The translations under genes were made by a program, and so were the position numbers. A DNA stretch of 64,000 nt. It comes from Muribaculaceae bacterium. Lineage in GTDB: Bacteria > Bacteroidota > Bacteroidia > Bacteroidales > Muribaculaceae. Each line of letters opens with the position of its first letter. Within the stretch, counting starts at the first letter, position 1. Of this stretch, positions 46,315 through 53,169 are shown one piece after another. The DNA lies in contig JAFZKD010000119.1 of assembly GCA_017553785.1 (NCBI GenBank), positions 62,001 to 126,000 on the forward strand, written 5' to 3'. The notes below the pieces were generated by a model. The model worked only from the letters and a program-made list of their open reading frames with translations, was not told the DNA's origin and made no database searches.

Positions 46315-46342
46315 GTAGAGACGCAAAATCTCGCGTCTCTAC
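46315..46342. repeat. GTAGAGACGC palindrome
   Basis: GTAGAGACGC (46315-46324) and GCGTCTCTAC (46333-46342) pair perfectly around AAAATCTC. It is a relative of the palindrome at 27001-27026 and stands between two convergent loci, where it may end transcription. Confidence 0.7.
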
Positions 46343-46375
46343 CCTTTAAACTCTAAACTGCGAGCGCAGCGAGCA

Positions 46376-47299
46376 TCAATGTCTTGTTCCGCTCAGCAAG
46401 TAATCGATGAGGGTTGTGACGTCGGCGATAGTGATTTCGCTGTTCATGTTACAGTCAGCAGCCACGGGATCAAACATCCCTACTTCGACTCCCAACAGGT
46501 AATCAATCAATACAGTCACATCGACAATGGTGACATCACCATCCATGTTCACGTCACCATACAGACTAGGCCAACCGCCTTCGGTATAGGTGTACTCGAT
46601 CAGGGTCACGGGCAGTTCCACATTGGTGCCACAGCCCAACGTGGCGGTAGCATTAGGAAAGTCTGCACCCTGGGCATAATCCAAGAAACTATTACTGTTG
46701 TTGGTATAAGTCATTGCCTGGCCACCGATGCCTGAAGTGTAGAACGGAGCATAGTCAGAGCCCATCGTGCAGTTATCATCGTCTTGAGCATCGGCGACAA
46801 TCGTCACGAGAAGACTTTTTCCAGGAGTTAATGAAAACGAGGCTGACGATAGCGGGAAGTAAACCTCAACATCCTCGCCATAGCAATTCAGCAAGTCAAA
46901 GCCATAGTTACCTACCAAGGCCACGCCATCAAAGTCGAAGAACTGCTTGACGCCATCCTCATTCTTGGCGAATTCCACTGCGTCGGTTTCCTGAAGATAA
47001 ACCTTCATGATACGGGTTATCTCCTCAAAAGACTCACTATAGAACTTAAACTTCAGGCCTGTAATTGTCACATTTTGCTTGCCCTCAAGGTCAGCGAGCA
47101 GGTCGGGCGTGTAGATCATCTGAGCTCCAGTGTGGGCCAAATAGAAATTGGTGGGAGCCATATCAAAATATGACCCATCATAAAACTCGGTAACGTTTGC
47201 AAAGTCGCCTACCTCAATGACGCCATGTTTTACTTGCTGTGCCTGGGCACACATGCTGAAAGCAGCCACAACTGCAATTAAAAGAGTCAATTTTTTCAT
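46376..47299 (-). CDS. Secreted protein of unknown function with C-terminal dockerin pair
   Basis: A 307-residue exported protein. ATG 47299 gives the signal MKKLTLLIAVVAAFSMCAQA; an ATG at 47338 would add 13 residues in front of it. Residues about 22-240 form one beta-rich domain (IYTPDLLADLEGKQNVTITG, LKFKFYSESFEEITRIMKVY), which I do not recognise. The dockerin-like pair at about 250-307 reads GDVNMDGDVTIVDVTVLIDY and CNMNSEITIADVTTLIDY. The promoter on the - strand is well formed. Confidence 0.72.
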   Translation of the reverse strand: MKKLTLLIAVVAAFSMCAQAQQVKHGVIEVGDFANVTEFYDGSYFDMAPTNFYLAHTGAQMIYTPDLLADLEGKQNVTITGLKFKFYSESFEEITRIMKVYLQETDAVEFAKNEDGVKQFFDFDGVALVGNYGFDLLNCYGEDVEVYFPLSSASFSLTPGKSLLVTIVADAQDDDNCTMGSDYAPFYTSGIGGQAMTYTNNSNSFLDYAQGADFPNATATLGCGTNVELPVTLIEYTYTEGGWPSLYGDVNMDGDVTIVDVTVLIDYLLGVEVGMFDPVAADCNMNSEITIADVTTLIDYLLSGTRH

Positions 47300-47340
47300 A
47301 ATAAAAAGAATTAAATATATAAAACCTAACAAATCCACTG

Positions 47341-47371
47341 CAAAAATACTAAAATCCTTTCAAAACTCCAA
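47341..47371 (-). promoter_or_regulatory. Promoter of the 46376-47299 dockerin gene
   Basis: On the - strand TTG (47371-47369), 20 bases, TATTTTTG (47348-47341); ATG at 47299. Confidence 0.65.
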
Positions 47372-47388
47372 CGGGAACGCAAAATAGA

Positions 47389-47408
47389 CAAGACAACGTT
47401 GTGTCTTG
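47389..47408 (-). terminator. Possible terminator of trxB
   Basis: On the - strand CAAGACAC-AACG-TTGTCTTG forms a short, slightly imperfect stem followed by TCTATTTT, about 27 bases after the trxB stop. Confidence 0.45.
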
Positions 47409-47434
47409 CCTTTTTCAGTTTTTTCTTCCCTACC

Positions 47435-48364
47435 TCAGCGGTTGAGGTATTCTTTCACGTCAATAGCGGCACGGCAGCCTCCGGCAGCAGCGACAATAGC
47501 CTGACGGTAGTGCGGGTCGGCAACGTCGCCTGCAGCAAACACGCCCTCGACATTCGTCGCGGTGTTGTGACCCTCCAACTTGATGTAGCCCTGCTCGTCA
47601 AGATCAATCTGACCGCCCAGGAACTCGGTGTTGGGACGGTGGCCGATGGCCAGGAAAAAGCCGTCGATGGCAATGTCGAACATCTCCTCTTGGTCGGTGC
47701 CCTTGAAGCGCACCAGATGGGCACCCTCCACACCATTGTCACCAAAGAGGCCCACGGTGTTGGTGTTGAACAGGATTTCGATTTTCTCGTTCTCCTTGAC
47801 GCGCTGCTGCATCGCCTCGCTGGCGCGCAGGTAGTCCTTGCGCACGATGAGATAGACCTTGCTGGCCAGATGACTCAGGTAGTCGGCCTCCTCGCAGGCG
47901 GTGTCGCCGCCGCCCACAACAGCCACGACCTTCTTGCGGTAGAAGAAGCCGTCGCACGTCGCGCAGGCCGACACGCCCTGCCCCGCGTACTTCGTCTCGT
48001 CGGGCAGTCCCAGATACTTGGCCGTGGCGCCGGTAGCGACAATCACCGTGTCGGCAGTCATCTGCTCGCCGCCGTCAAGCGTCACCACAAACGGACGCTG
48101 GCTCATGTCGATGCCCGTCACAAGGCCCGAACGCATCTTCGCGCCCAGGTTTACCGCCTGCTGGCGCATGTGGTCCATCAACTGGAATCCGTCAATTCCC
48201 TCGGGAAATCCCGGAAAATTCTCGATAGTGGTCGTCTGGGTCAATTGTCCGCCCACCTGCAGGCCCTCGATGAGCAGGCAGTCAATTGCCGAGCGCACCA
48301 GATAAATCGCTGCGGTGTAACCGGCAGGGCCCGAGCCGATAATCAAACATTTAGTGTGTTGCAT
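47435..48364 (-). CDS. trxB: Thioredoxin-disulfide reductase
   Basis: A 309-residue flavoprotein that passes electrons from NADPH to thioredoxin. Motifs: FAD-binding CLIIGSGPAGYTAAIYL at the N-terminus, the redox centre CATC at residues 134-137 (ACATCDGFFY), the NADPH-binding VVGGGDTACEEADYLS and the final GVFAAGDVADPHYRQAI. I use ATG 48364 (MQHTKCLIIGSG); ATG 48373 three codons earlier is an alternative. It lies on the same strand as, and downstream of, a membrane protein and a TlpA-like protein, both linked to envelope or redox functions. Confidence 0.95.
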   Translation of the reverse strand: MQHTKCLIIGSGPAGYTAAIYLVRSAIDCLLIEGLQVGGQLTQTTTIENFPGFPEGIDGFQLMDHMRQQAVNLGAKMRSGLVTGIDMSQRPFVVTLDGGEQMTADTVIVATGATAKYLGLPDETKYAGQGVSACATCDGFFYRKKVVAVVGGGDTACEEADYLSHLASKVYLIVRKDYLRASEAMQQRVKENEKIEILFNTNTVGLFGDNGVEGAHLVRFKGTDQEEMFDIAIDGFFLAIGHRPNTEFLGGQIDLDEQGYIKLEGHNTATNVEGVFAAGDVADPHYRQAIVAAAGGCRAAIDVKEYLNR

Positions 48365-48405
48365 ATCCGTCATTTTGTAATTGGTTTGTATCTGCTAATA
48401 ATACG

Positions 48406-49215
48406 TCATTTTTTCTGTTCAGGGTACATGACGTCCTTCTTTTTTTTAAAGATTAATCGGGCACTGTCTTTACGCAGGGCCATATCCAGATATTCTTCCA
48501 TTAGACGTTGATTATTACTGTCATCAGTTATTTCATCAAGTTTCATCTTTTTGCTAAGGAACTTTTCCATGTCTTTGTCGGTGACACCCATAATCTTCAT
48601 GTTCAATCGATTGGCATCTTTCATCTGCCGTATTGCACTTTCCGACATACCCACATATCGATCAGGATCAATCTCCAGCAGGCTTTCGAGTGGCAGCAGC
48701 TCGGATACAGTCCCTTCGGGATTCAACTGATGGCTGAATTCATCGATGATTTGTGTCTTGAATTTACGGCGTTCGATAAAGCACCGTGTTACGTTGTCAA
48801 TAAAGTCGGTCTTGCCAATCGTGCTCCAGGTGTCAGTGTTCGACGTAAAAATCTTCTCGGCCGTCTCAGGGAACTCCACCTTGCTCGGGTCACACGAAGA
48901 CAAGGCAATGCTGGCGAATTTGATGGGTTCCTTATACTTTCCTTCCAACACATTCAGCTGTAGTTTGCTGAAGCGCCTGATGATGGAATCCACCTCCTCC
49001 ATCTGATTGATGCTCTCATCAATGTCATGGATAATCATCATCGCCATCTGGCGCTTGGCCTTATTGCGCTGGTGTTGTTCAATCAGCAATGCAGTGCCAA
49101 AGGTGAGCACAATCGAGATGGTTGTGGCCAGAAAAGTCATCAGCAACTCTTTGACCCAGCTACGCTTGATATTGGGCTGCTTGCTGAACCTTGGCATTCT
49201 GAACTTGACGTTCAT
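48406..49215 (-). CDS. Single-pass membrane protein of unknown function
   Basis: A 269-residue protein: a basic N-terminus (MPRFSKQPNIKRSWVKE), one membrane segment at about residues 23-45 (LLMTFLATTISIVLTFGTALL) preceded by a helix, and a long, charged, mostly helical domain outside or inside the membrane. I do not recognise the family. It begins 10 bases after the stop of the TlpA-like gene and is probably co-transcribed with it. The lower GC content than trxB is mild. Confidence 0.6.
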   Translation of the reverse strand: MNVKFRMPRFSKQPNIKRSWVKELLMTFLATTISIVLTFGTALLIEQHQRNKAKRQMAMMIIHDIDESINQMEEVDSIIRRFSKLQLNVLEGKYKEPIKFASIALSSCDPSKVEFPETAEKIFTSNTDTWSTIGKTDFIDNVTRCFIERRKFKTQIIDEFSHQLNPEGTVSELLPLESLLEIDPDRYVGMSESAIRQMKDANRLNMKIMGVTDKDMEKFLSKKMKLDEITDDSNNQRLMEEYLDMALRKDSARLIFKKKKDVMYPEQKK

Positions 49216-49225
49216 GACATTTCTA

Positions 49226-50350
49226 TTATTTGAACTTCTCGTCGAGGAAGTCGTAGAAGGCGGGATCCTCGCCCACGATGATCTTAGCTACCATGCCCTC
49301 GGGATTCACGACAACCTTGGTGGGGAAGCCTTGCACGCCGTAGAGTTCCACTGGGTTGTCACCCTTCTCCTTGTCCCAATAGACATGCAGCCAGGGCAGT
49401 TCGTGCTTGGTGACAGTATTTTTCCACTTCTCCACGGTGTCGTTGCAGTCCACGCCCAGGATCTCGAGTTTGTCGCCATATTTGGCATAGTACTCCTTCA
49501 TCTTGGGAATGCCCTTGATGCACCAACCACACCATGATCCCCAGAAATCGATGATCACCCACTTGCCGCGCAGGCTACTCAGCGCCAACGGCTTGCCATT
49601 GATGTCCATCAGCGTGAAGTCGGGAGCAGGGCAACCCTCGAGGGAGTACTGTTTAGCTTCCTCCTCGGCCTCTTTTTTGGCTTTCTCAAGGTTTTTCTTA
49701 TAAAAGTTAGCAGCAATGCTGTTACGTGCGCGATCGGTCAGCAGAGCTGCAGCAGCCTCAATGCCATCGACATCATCAGGTAATTGGGCAATCAGCGCAG
49801 CAGCGGCATCCTGATCGGGATGAGCCTTGACATAGTCCATCACAGCATTGACATAATCCTTAAGCAACAACGGCATTTTCTCCTGGTACTCTTCCATCAA
49901 CTGCTCTTGTGATGTGCCAGCCTCCAACTCATTCCTCAGGTGCATTACAAATTCTTCGGCTGCCTTATCTGCCGGCTCAATACTCTTCATGGCCTCGTTA
50001 TAGTCCAGATAAAACTGCGAACCGCCCAAGCAGAGATCACCATTTGCATCCTTTGAAATGATTAGCGTCTCACCAGGGATGGCAGGAAGTGTGACATCAC
50101 CTTTTTCAGAATAATTACGTCCAGTGAACCAACCTCCGATTATGATTTCGTCAGCACCTTTAAGGTCAAATGTTTCTTCCACCATCTGTCCTGTTACAGG
50201 CGCAAATTTACCAATGGAGGTAGATTTAATCATGAAAGACACCGTGTCACCCACGTCCTCAAAAGTTCCCTTAACAGTGAATTTCCCGTCCTGAGCCATC
50301 GCGCCCAGAGCAATCATGCCCGCAAGCATGGCAAATAAAAACTTTTTCAT
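49226..50350 (-). CDS. TlpA-like thioredoxin-fold protein with DUF4369-type N-terminus
   Basis: A 374-residue exported protein with a signal peptide (MKKFLFAMLAGMIALGAMAQ). The N-terminal half (FTVKGTFEDVGDTVSFMIKS) is a DUF4369-type beta domain, followed by a helical linker and a thioredoxin domain from about residue 235: APDFTLMDINGKPLALSSLR, WGSWCGWC with the active CxxC around residue 273-276, and GVQGFPTKVVVNPEG with the cis-Pro. It is likely a periplasmic thiol-disulfide oxidoreductase. A well-formed promoter precedes it. Confidence 0.88.
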   Translation of the reverse strand: MKKFLFAMLAGMIALGAMAQDGKFTVKGTFEDVGDTVSFMIKSTSIGKFAPVTGQMVEETFDLKGADEIIIGGWFTGRNYSEKGDVTLPAIPGETLIISKDANGDLCLGGSQFYLDYNEAMKSIEPADKAAEEFVMHLRNELEAGTSQEQLMEEYQEKMPLLLKDYVNAVMDYVKAHPDQDAAAALIAQLPDDVDGIEAAAALLTDRARNSIAANFYKKNLEKAKKEAEEEAKQYSLEGCPAPDFTLMDINGKPLALSSLRGKWVIIDFWGSWCGWCIKGIPKMKEYYAKYGDKLEILGVDCNDTVEKWKNTVTKHELPWLHVYWDKEKGDNPVELYGVQGFPTKVVVNPEGMVAKIIVGEDPAFYDFLDEKFK

Positions 50351-50387
50351 ATACCGTTTTTTTTAGGTTCAATATAATTTGAAGCTG

Positions 50388-50417
50388 CAAATATAGCACT
50401 ATTTCTTTGTCGAGCAA
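50388..50417 (-). promoter_or_regulatory. Promoter of the TlpA-like gene
   Basis: On the - strand TTG (50417-50415), 19 bases, TATATTTG (50395-50388); ATG at 50350. Confidence 0.7.
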
Positions 50418-50516
50418 AATTGAGAGAGCCTTGTCACCAAAATAACATCCAACGCCAGAAACAAGAATGAGAGTATATCACAACAGTATTCTTGTAGCAA
50501 GGTCTACGCTTCACAA

Positions 50517-50586
50517 GGGTGCTATCAGCCAGGCGCGTTCTTTTGATGCTTCGGGTGCTATCAGCTGGGACGCGTTCTTTTGATGC
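50517..50586. repeat. 36-base tandem duplication behind the reverse transcriptase
   Basis: Two units of GGGTGCTATCAGC followed by a 3-4 base variable piece and GCGTTCTTTTGATGC start at 50517 and 50553. The trailing GCAAAAGCGAAGCGTTG is a weaker echo. The repeat sits about 75-145 bases past the stop codon of the DGR reverse transcriptase. Confidence 0.65.
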
Positions 50587-50659
50587 AAAAGCGAAGCGTT
50601 GCCATCAACAAGACCCGTCCCAATGATGCACTAACCATGACGCTTTCACCAAAATGTCG

Positions 50660-51850
50660 TTATTTATTGCTACAATAACTGCACCACTTGTATTTTCGAC
50701 CATCAAAAACAAGACTTCCTGTATCTCGCTGTTGGCTTAATGGATGGAAAAGTCGCCGTTGCAGCTTCAGACTGCTGTAATGGCTTAGCACACCCAACAG
50801 GCTGTTGATGCGAGAGTCAAGCCTTACAGGGTCTTCATCTTGAAGTGATGGCTGTTTCTTCTCCATCCTGTGCAAGGTGGCATTGGAGATGTAATTGCGG
50901 TAGGGCTTGATGAAACCGCCAAGGAAATCGACTCCAGAACGGGCATCATACATCCTTACCTTGCCCTCGTGCAACTGAAGCGATAGCTTCTCTCTCAAGA
51001 ACCGGCGAACAGGAGGTATCAATCCTCGCAGCCATTCCTTATCGTTGCTCACAATATAGAAGTCATCCACATAGCGACCATAGTGACGGCATCCCAGACC
51101 GCGCTTCATGTACTGGTCCAGCTCATTGAGGTAAACGTTACTGAACAACTGGCTCGTCAGGTTGCCGATGGGCAGGCCACAACCCTGTGGACTGTGGAAC
51201 AAGCTTTTGTCATGAGACAGGTCGCGCCAGTCCTCGGGTTTTCCCAACACGCGGCATCCATCAGTGGGGTCAAGAAGGATGATCTCCCGCGATAGCCACT
51301 CCACAAAGCCTATATCCAAACAATCATCCCAATGATATGGGTTTCCTTTACTTATGCAGCGTTGGGACAAACGGCGCAACTGGCGCAAGGTAATCTGCAG
51401 CAGGCGCGCGCGGTTGATGTGCATGAAATAACCCTTGATGTCCATCTTCAACACATAGCACGGCGATTGCCAGTTCTCGCTCACCTGGCGGATGTGGTGG
51501 GCAAGGCGGTCAATGCCATAATGCGTGCCCCGACCCTTGATGCAGGAATAACTGTCGGCGATAAAGGTGCGCTCCAGCATCCTGTGGGTGTAGTTGTAAT
51601 ACAGGTGGTGAACGATGCGGTCACGGAATTGGGCGGCAAACACTTCACGCAATTTCGGATCCTTGACCAGGAAACAAGTGCTTGGGCTTGCATGATAATT
51701 GCGGTTATTCAACTTATCGCACAAGTCAGAAAGATTCTCCTCTAACCTTGCCTCAAAAACTCGCTGGTAATGACGATTTCGCTTGTGACGGCGGGCATCA
51801 TAATACGCCTGGCGCAAGTCAATCAATAATTGCTGGCGGGTCAATTGCAT
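50660..51850 (-). CDS. DGR-type reverse transcriptase
   Basis: A 396-residue reverse transcriptase that would copy the TR RNA with errors at adenines. ATG 51850 (MQLTRQQLLIDLRQAYYDAR) is preferred; an ATG at 51886 lies in the TR-RT spacer. Motifs: REVFAAQFRDRIVHHL (RT motif 1 region), VLKMDIKGYFMHINRARL (first catalytic Asp), GLPIGNLTSQLFSNVYL with the DGR-type GxxxSQ signature, and YGRYVDDFYIV with the catalytic YVDD at about residues 256-259, then GVDFLGGFIKPYR. No maturase or endonuclease domain follows. The TR ends 48 bases upstream. Group II intron and retron RTs are less likely because the QGxxxSP-type motif is replaced. Confidence 0.93.
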   Translation of the reverse strand: MQLTRQQLLIDLRQAYYDARRHKRNRHYQRVFEARLEENLSDLCDKLNNRNYHASPSTCFLVKDPKLREVFAAQFRDRIVHHLYYNYTHRMLERTFIADSYSCIKGRGTHYGIDRLAHHIRQVSENWQSPCYVLKMDIKGYFMHINRARLLQITLRQLRRLSQRCISKGNPYHWDDCLDIGFVEWLSREIILLDPTDGCRVLGKPEDWRDLSHDKSLFHSPQGCGLPIGNLTSQLFSNVYLNELDQYMKRGLGCRHYGRYVDDFYIVSNDKEWLRGLIPPVRRFLREKLSLQLHEGKVRMYDARSGVDFLGGFIKPYRNYISNATLHRMEKKQPSLQDEDPVRLDSRINSLLGVLSHYSSLKLQRRLFHPLSQQRDTGSLVFDGRKYKWCSYCSNK

Positions 51851-51860
51851 GGTAAAAAAA

Positions 51861-52270
51861 AAGGGTACACGCCCTTCATTTGTCATGATAGGAAAGTGCT
51901 AAGAGACACGCACAGCCCGTACGGTGTAACCATTGTTGCGGTTGTAGTTGTTGTTCCAGTTGTTCCAATTGCCCGAGTTGAAGTTGAGGTTGTAGGCGTT
52001 GTTCGGGTTGTTGGAGTTGAGCGTGCGCGACAAATAGTAGCCGTTCGAGCCAGCGTTGTTGAGGGAATCGTTCCAGCGGTTGCCCGCAGCGGGCAAGAAC
52101 AACCTCGCGCTACTGTAGCCATCTGATAAGACCGATGAATGGAATGTTTCTCCGCAGTGTTTCGCGGCAAGCCGTCCATCGGCACCGTGTTTTCCTCGAC
52201 TGCAACTTGGCAGCCAAGGCAGGCTACATCTGAATTTACCTTTCATCAAAAATAGCAAAGGTGTACCCTT
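51861..52270 (-). ncRNA. Candidate DGR template RNA domain bracketed by inverted repeats
   Basis: AAGGGTACAC at 51861-51870 and GTGTACCCTT at 52261-52270 are a perfect 10-base inverted pair. They enclose about 160 bases of leader, the whole TR and a short tail. The right arm begins at the stop codon of the 176-residue gene and the left arm ends 10 bases before the RT start codon, so the arms fit exactly between the two genes. In an RNA read through from the upstream genes they could close the TR into one domain. A TATTTTTG box on the - strand (52254-52247) could start a shorter RNA lacking one arm. Confidence 0.55.
51899..52101 (-). repeat. DGR template repeat (TR)
   Basis: This 203-base segment aligns without gaps to 52967-53169 at an offset of 1068. 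Read in the frame of the target it would be LPAAGNRWNDSLNNAG, then a run with Asn at 22 positions, and VRAVRVS before a stop. Of 30 differences to the VR, 28 lie at adenines of the TR coding strand and every AAC/AAT codon is changed in the VR. The two exceptions are at 52032 (TTG to TGG) and 51992 (TAC to TAT, silent). The last 26 bases to the stop, beginning GCC/ACC-GTACGG, are otherwise identical and may serve as the priming homology. The frame through the TR has no independent sign of being translated. Confidence 0.95.
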
Positions 52271-52799
52271 AATATAATTTGGCAATTTGTTGCTTGATTT
52301 CGGACAGGAACTGATAACATTCAAGCGGCGACTTGGCCTCAAGGGGAAACGACATGATGCGTTGCGCTATCATCGACAGACTCATGACCGGCGGTTGGAG
52401 AGCATCGGATGGCCGTCTTGTAGCCTTTTCCGCAATGGGTTGGTTGGATTTCCAGTCGTTGAACACTTCTTCAGGATTTCCACCTTCCTCCAGATCGCTG
52501 AACACATCCTCGGGAAGTGTGAACGTGATATGCTTGTCGGACACGTCATGTCGCTCGATGTCCGCCGTTACCCACTTCGACAGGCTGGTCACAGGGAAGC
52601 CGATTAAAATGACTGTCTGCTCTATCCCTTTCATGCGGCGATGGGTGACCTTGAACTCGTGGAGGTAACGGCACATCAGCCAGGCGCTCCACTCGTAGGC
52701 ACGGTAGAACGATCCCTCCTGAAACAGATGGATCACACGCTGAGCCTCAGGCTCACCACGGCCTGATTCAAATTCCAGAATTTCTTGTATTGCTGCCAT
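52269..52799 (-). CDS. Uncharacterised DGR-associated protein (accessory candidate)
   Basis: A 176-residue soluble protein encoded between the target gene and the TR, on the same strand. I do not recognise the family; it is not like Avd, which is the usual partner of DGR RTs and is shorter and wholly helical. Visible: an acidic start (AIQEILEFESGRGEPEAQ), an aromatic helix (SFYRAYEWSAWLMCRYLHEF), a basic segment (KVTHRRMKGIEQTVILIGFP), an acidic middle (LPEDVFSDLEEGGNPEEVF) and a C-terminal helix (KSPLECYQFLSEIKQQIAK). Its stop codon forms part of the right arm of the inverted repeat around the TR. By position it may help the RT, the template RNA or target recognition; that is inference. Confidence 0.6.
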   Translation of the reverse strand: MAAIQEILEFESGRGEPEAQRVIHLFQEGSFYRAYEWSAWLMCRYLHEFKVTHRRMKGIEQTVILIGFPVTSLSKWVTADIERHDVSDKHITFTLPEDVFSDLEEGGNPEEVFNDWKSNQPIAEKATRRPSDALQPPVMSLSMIAQRIMSFPLEAKSPLECYQFLSEIKQQIAKLY

Positions 52800-52833
52800 C
52801 TTAAATTATTTTTTCGGTGTATCCTTGTGAAAC

Positions 52834-52928
52834 CGCCAACAGTCGGCACCCTGTCCCTGTTGGGGGCGGCGGCTCGGGTGAGCCGCCTGTTCTTGCCCCC
52901 AACACGGCCAGCGCACCGACTGTTGGCG
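52834..52928. other. 95-base nested hairpin beside the VR
   Basis: Three perfect stems are nested: CGCCAACAGTCGG (52834-52846) with CCGACTGTTGGCG (52916-52928); TGTTGGGGGC (52858-52867) with GCCCCCAACA (52895-52904); GGCGGCTC (52868-52875) with GAGCCGCC (52880-52887) around a 4-base loop. On the coding strand it lies 39 bases after the VR stop codon. No T-run follows on either strand, so it is not a simple terminator. DGRs such as that of phage BPP-1 need a GC-rich hairpin with a 4-base loop just behind the VR; this may be an equivalent, though it is larger and further away. Confidence 0.75.
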
Positions 52929-52966
52929 ATGATTGTTCTTTCGAGTTGGGGCAAGGGTGCCAAATT

Positions 52967-53169
52967 CTAAGAGACACGCACAGCCCGTACGGCGTAACCA
53001 AAGTAGCGGCTGTAGCGGCTGCTCCAGTCGTACCAATAGCCCGAGGTGAAGTAGAGGTAATAGGCGCGGTACGGGCTGCTGGAGTAGAGCGTGCGCGACC
53101 AATAGTAGCCGTACGAGCCAGCGTCGACGAGGGAATCGCTCCAGCGGCCGCCCGCAGCGGGCAAGAACA
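52967..53169 (-). repeat. DGR variable repeat (VR)
   Basis: The last 203 bases of the target gene, including its stop codon. Compared with the TR, 22 Asn codons have become Tyr (8), Ser (6), Asp (2), Arg (2), Gly, Val, Thr and Phe, with Thr to Ala near the end. AAY codons randomised at their adenines can never become stop codons. The Tyr/Ser-rich outcome is typical of binding surfaces. Confidence 0.95.

Larger units (their letters stand above)
50351..50659. other. Intergenic region downstream of the DGR reverse transcriptase
   Basis: It holds the promoter of the TlpA-like gene and a two-unit tandem repeat (50517-50586). No gene is visible. No TR or VR sequence occurs here. Confidence 0.6.

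Noticed and set aside
47399..48511. 370-codon open frame on the + strand opposite trxB
   Set aside because: It lies antisense to a clear trxB gene with all motifs, and its product is low-complexity with no family features.
50517..50586. CRISPR-like repeat
   Set aside because: There are only two adjacent units with a 3-base gap, no spacers and no cas genes in the window.
51899..52342. 147-codon frame running through the TR
   Set aside because: It stays open because the TR keeps the frame of the target and overlaps the end of the accessory gene; there is no signal peptide or scaffold domain, so it is read as template RNA, not as a gene.
52801..52966. Small coding frames between the target gene and the accessory gene
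   Set aside because: They fall in the nested hairpin, overlap in several frames and show no coding character.
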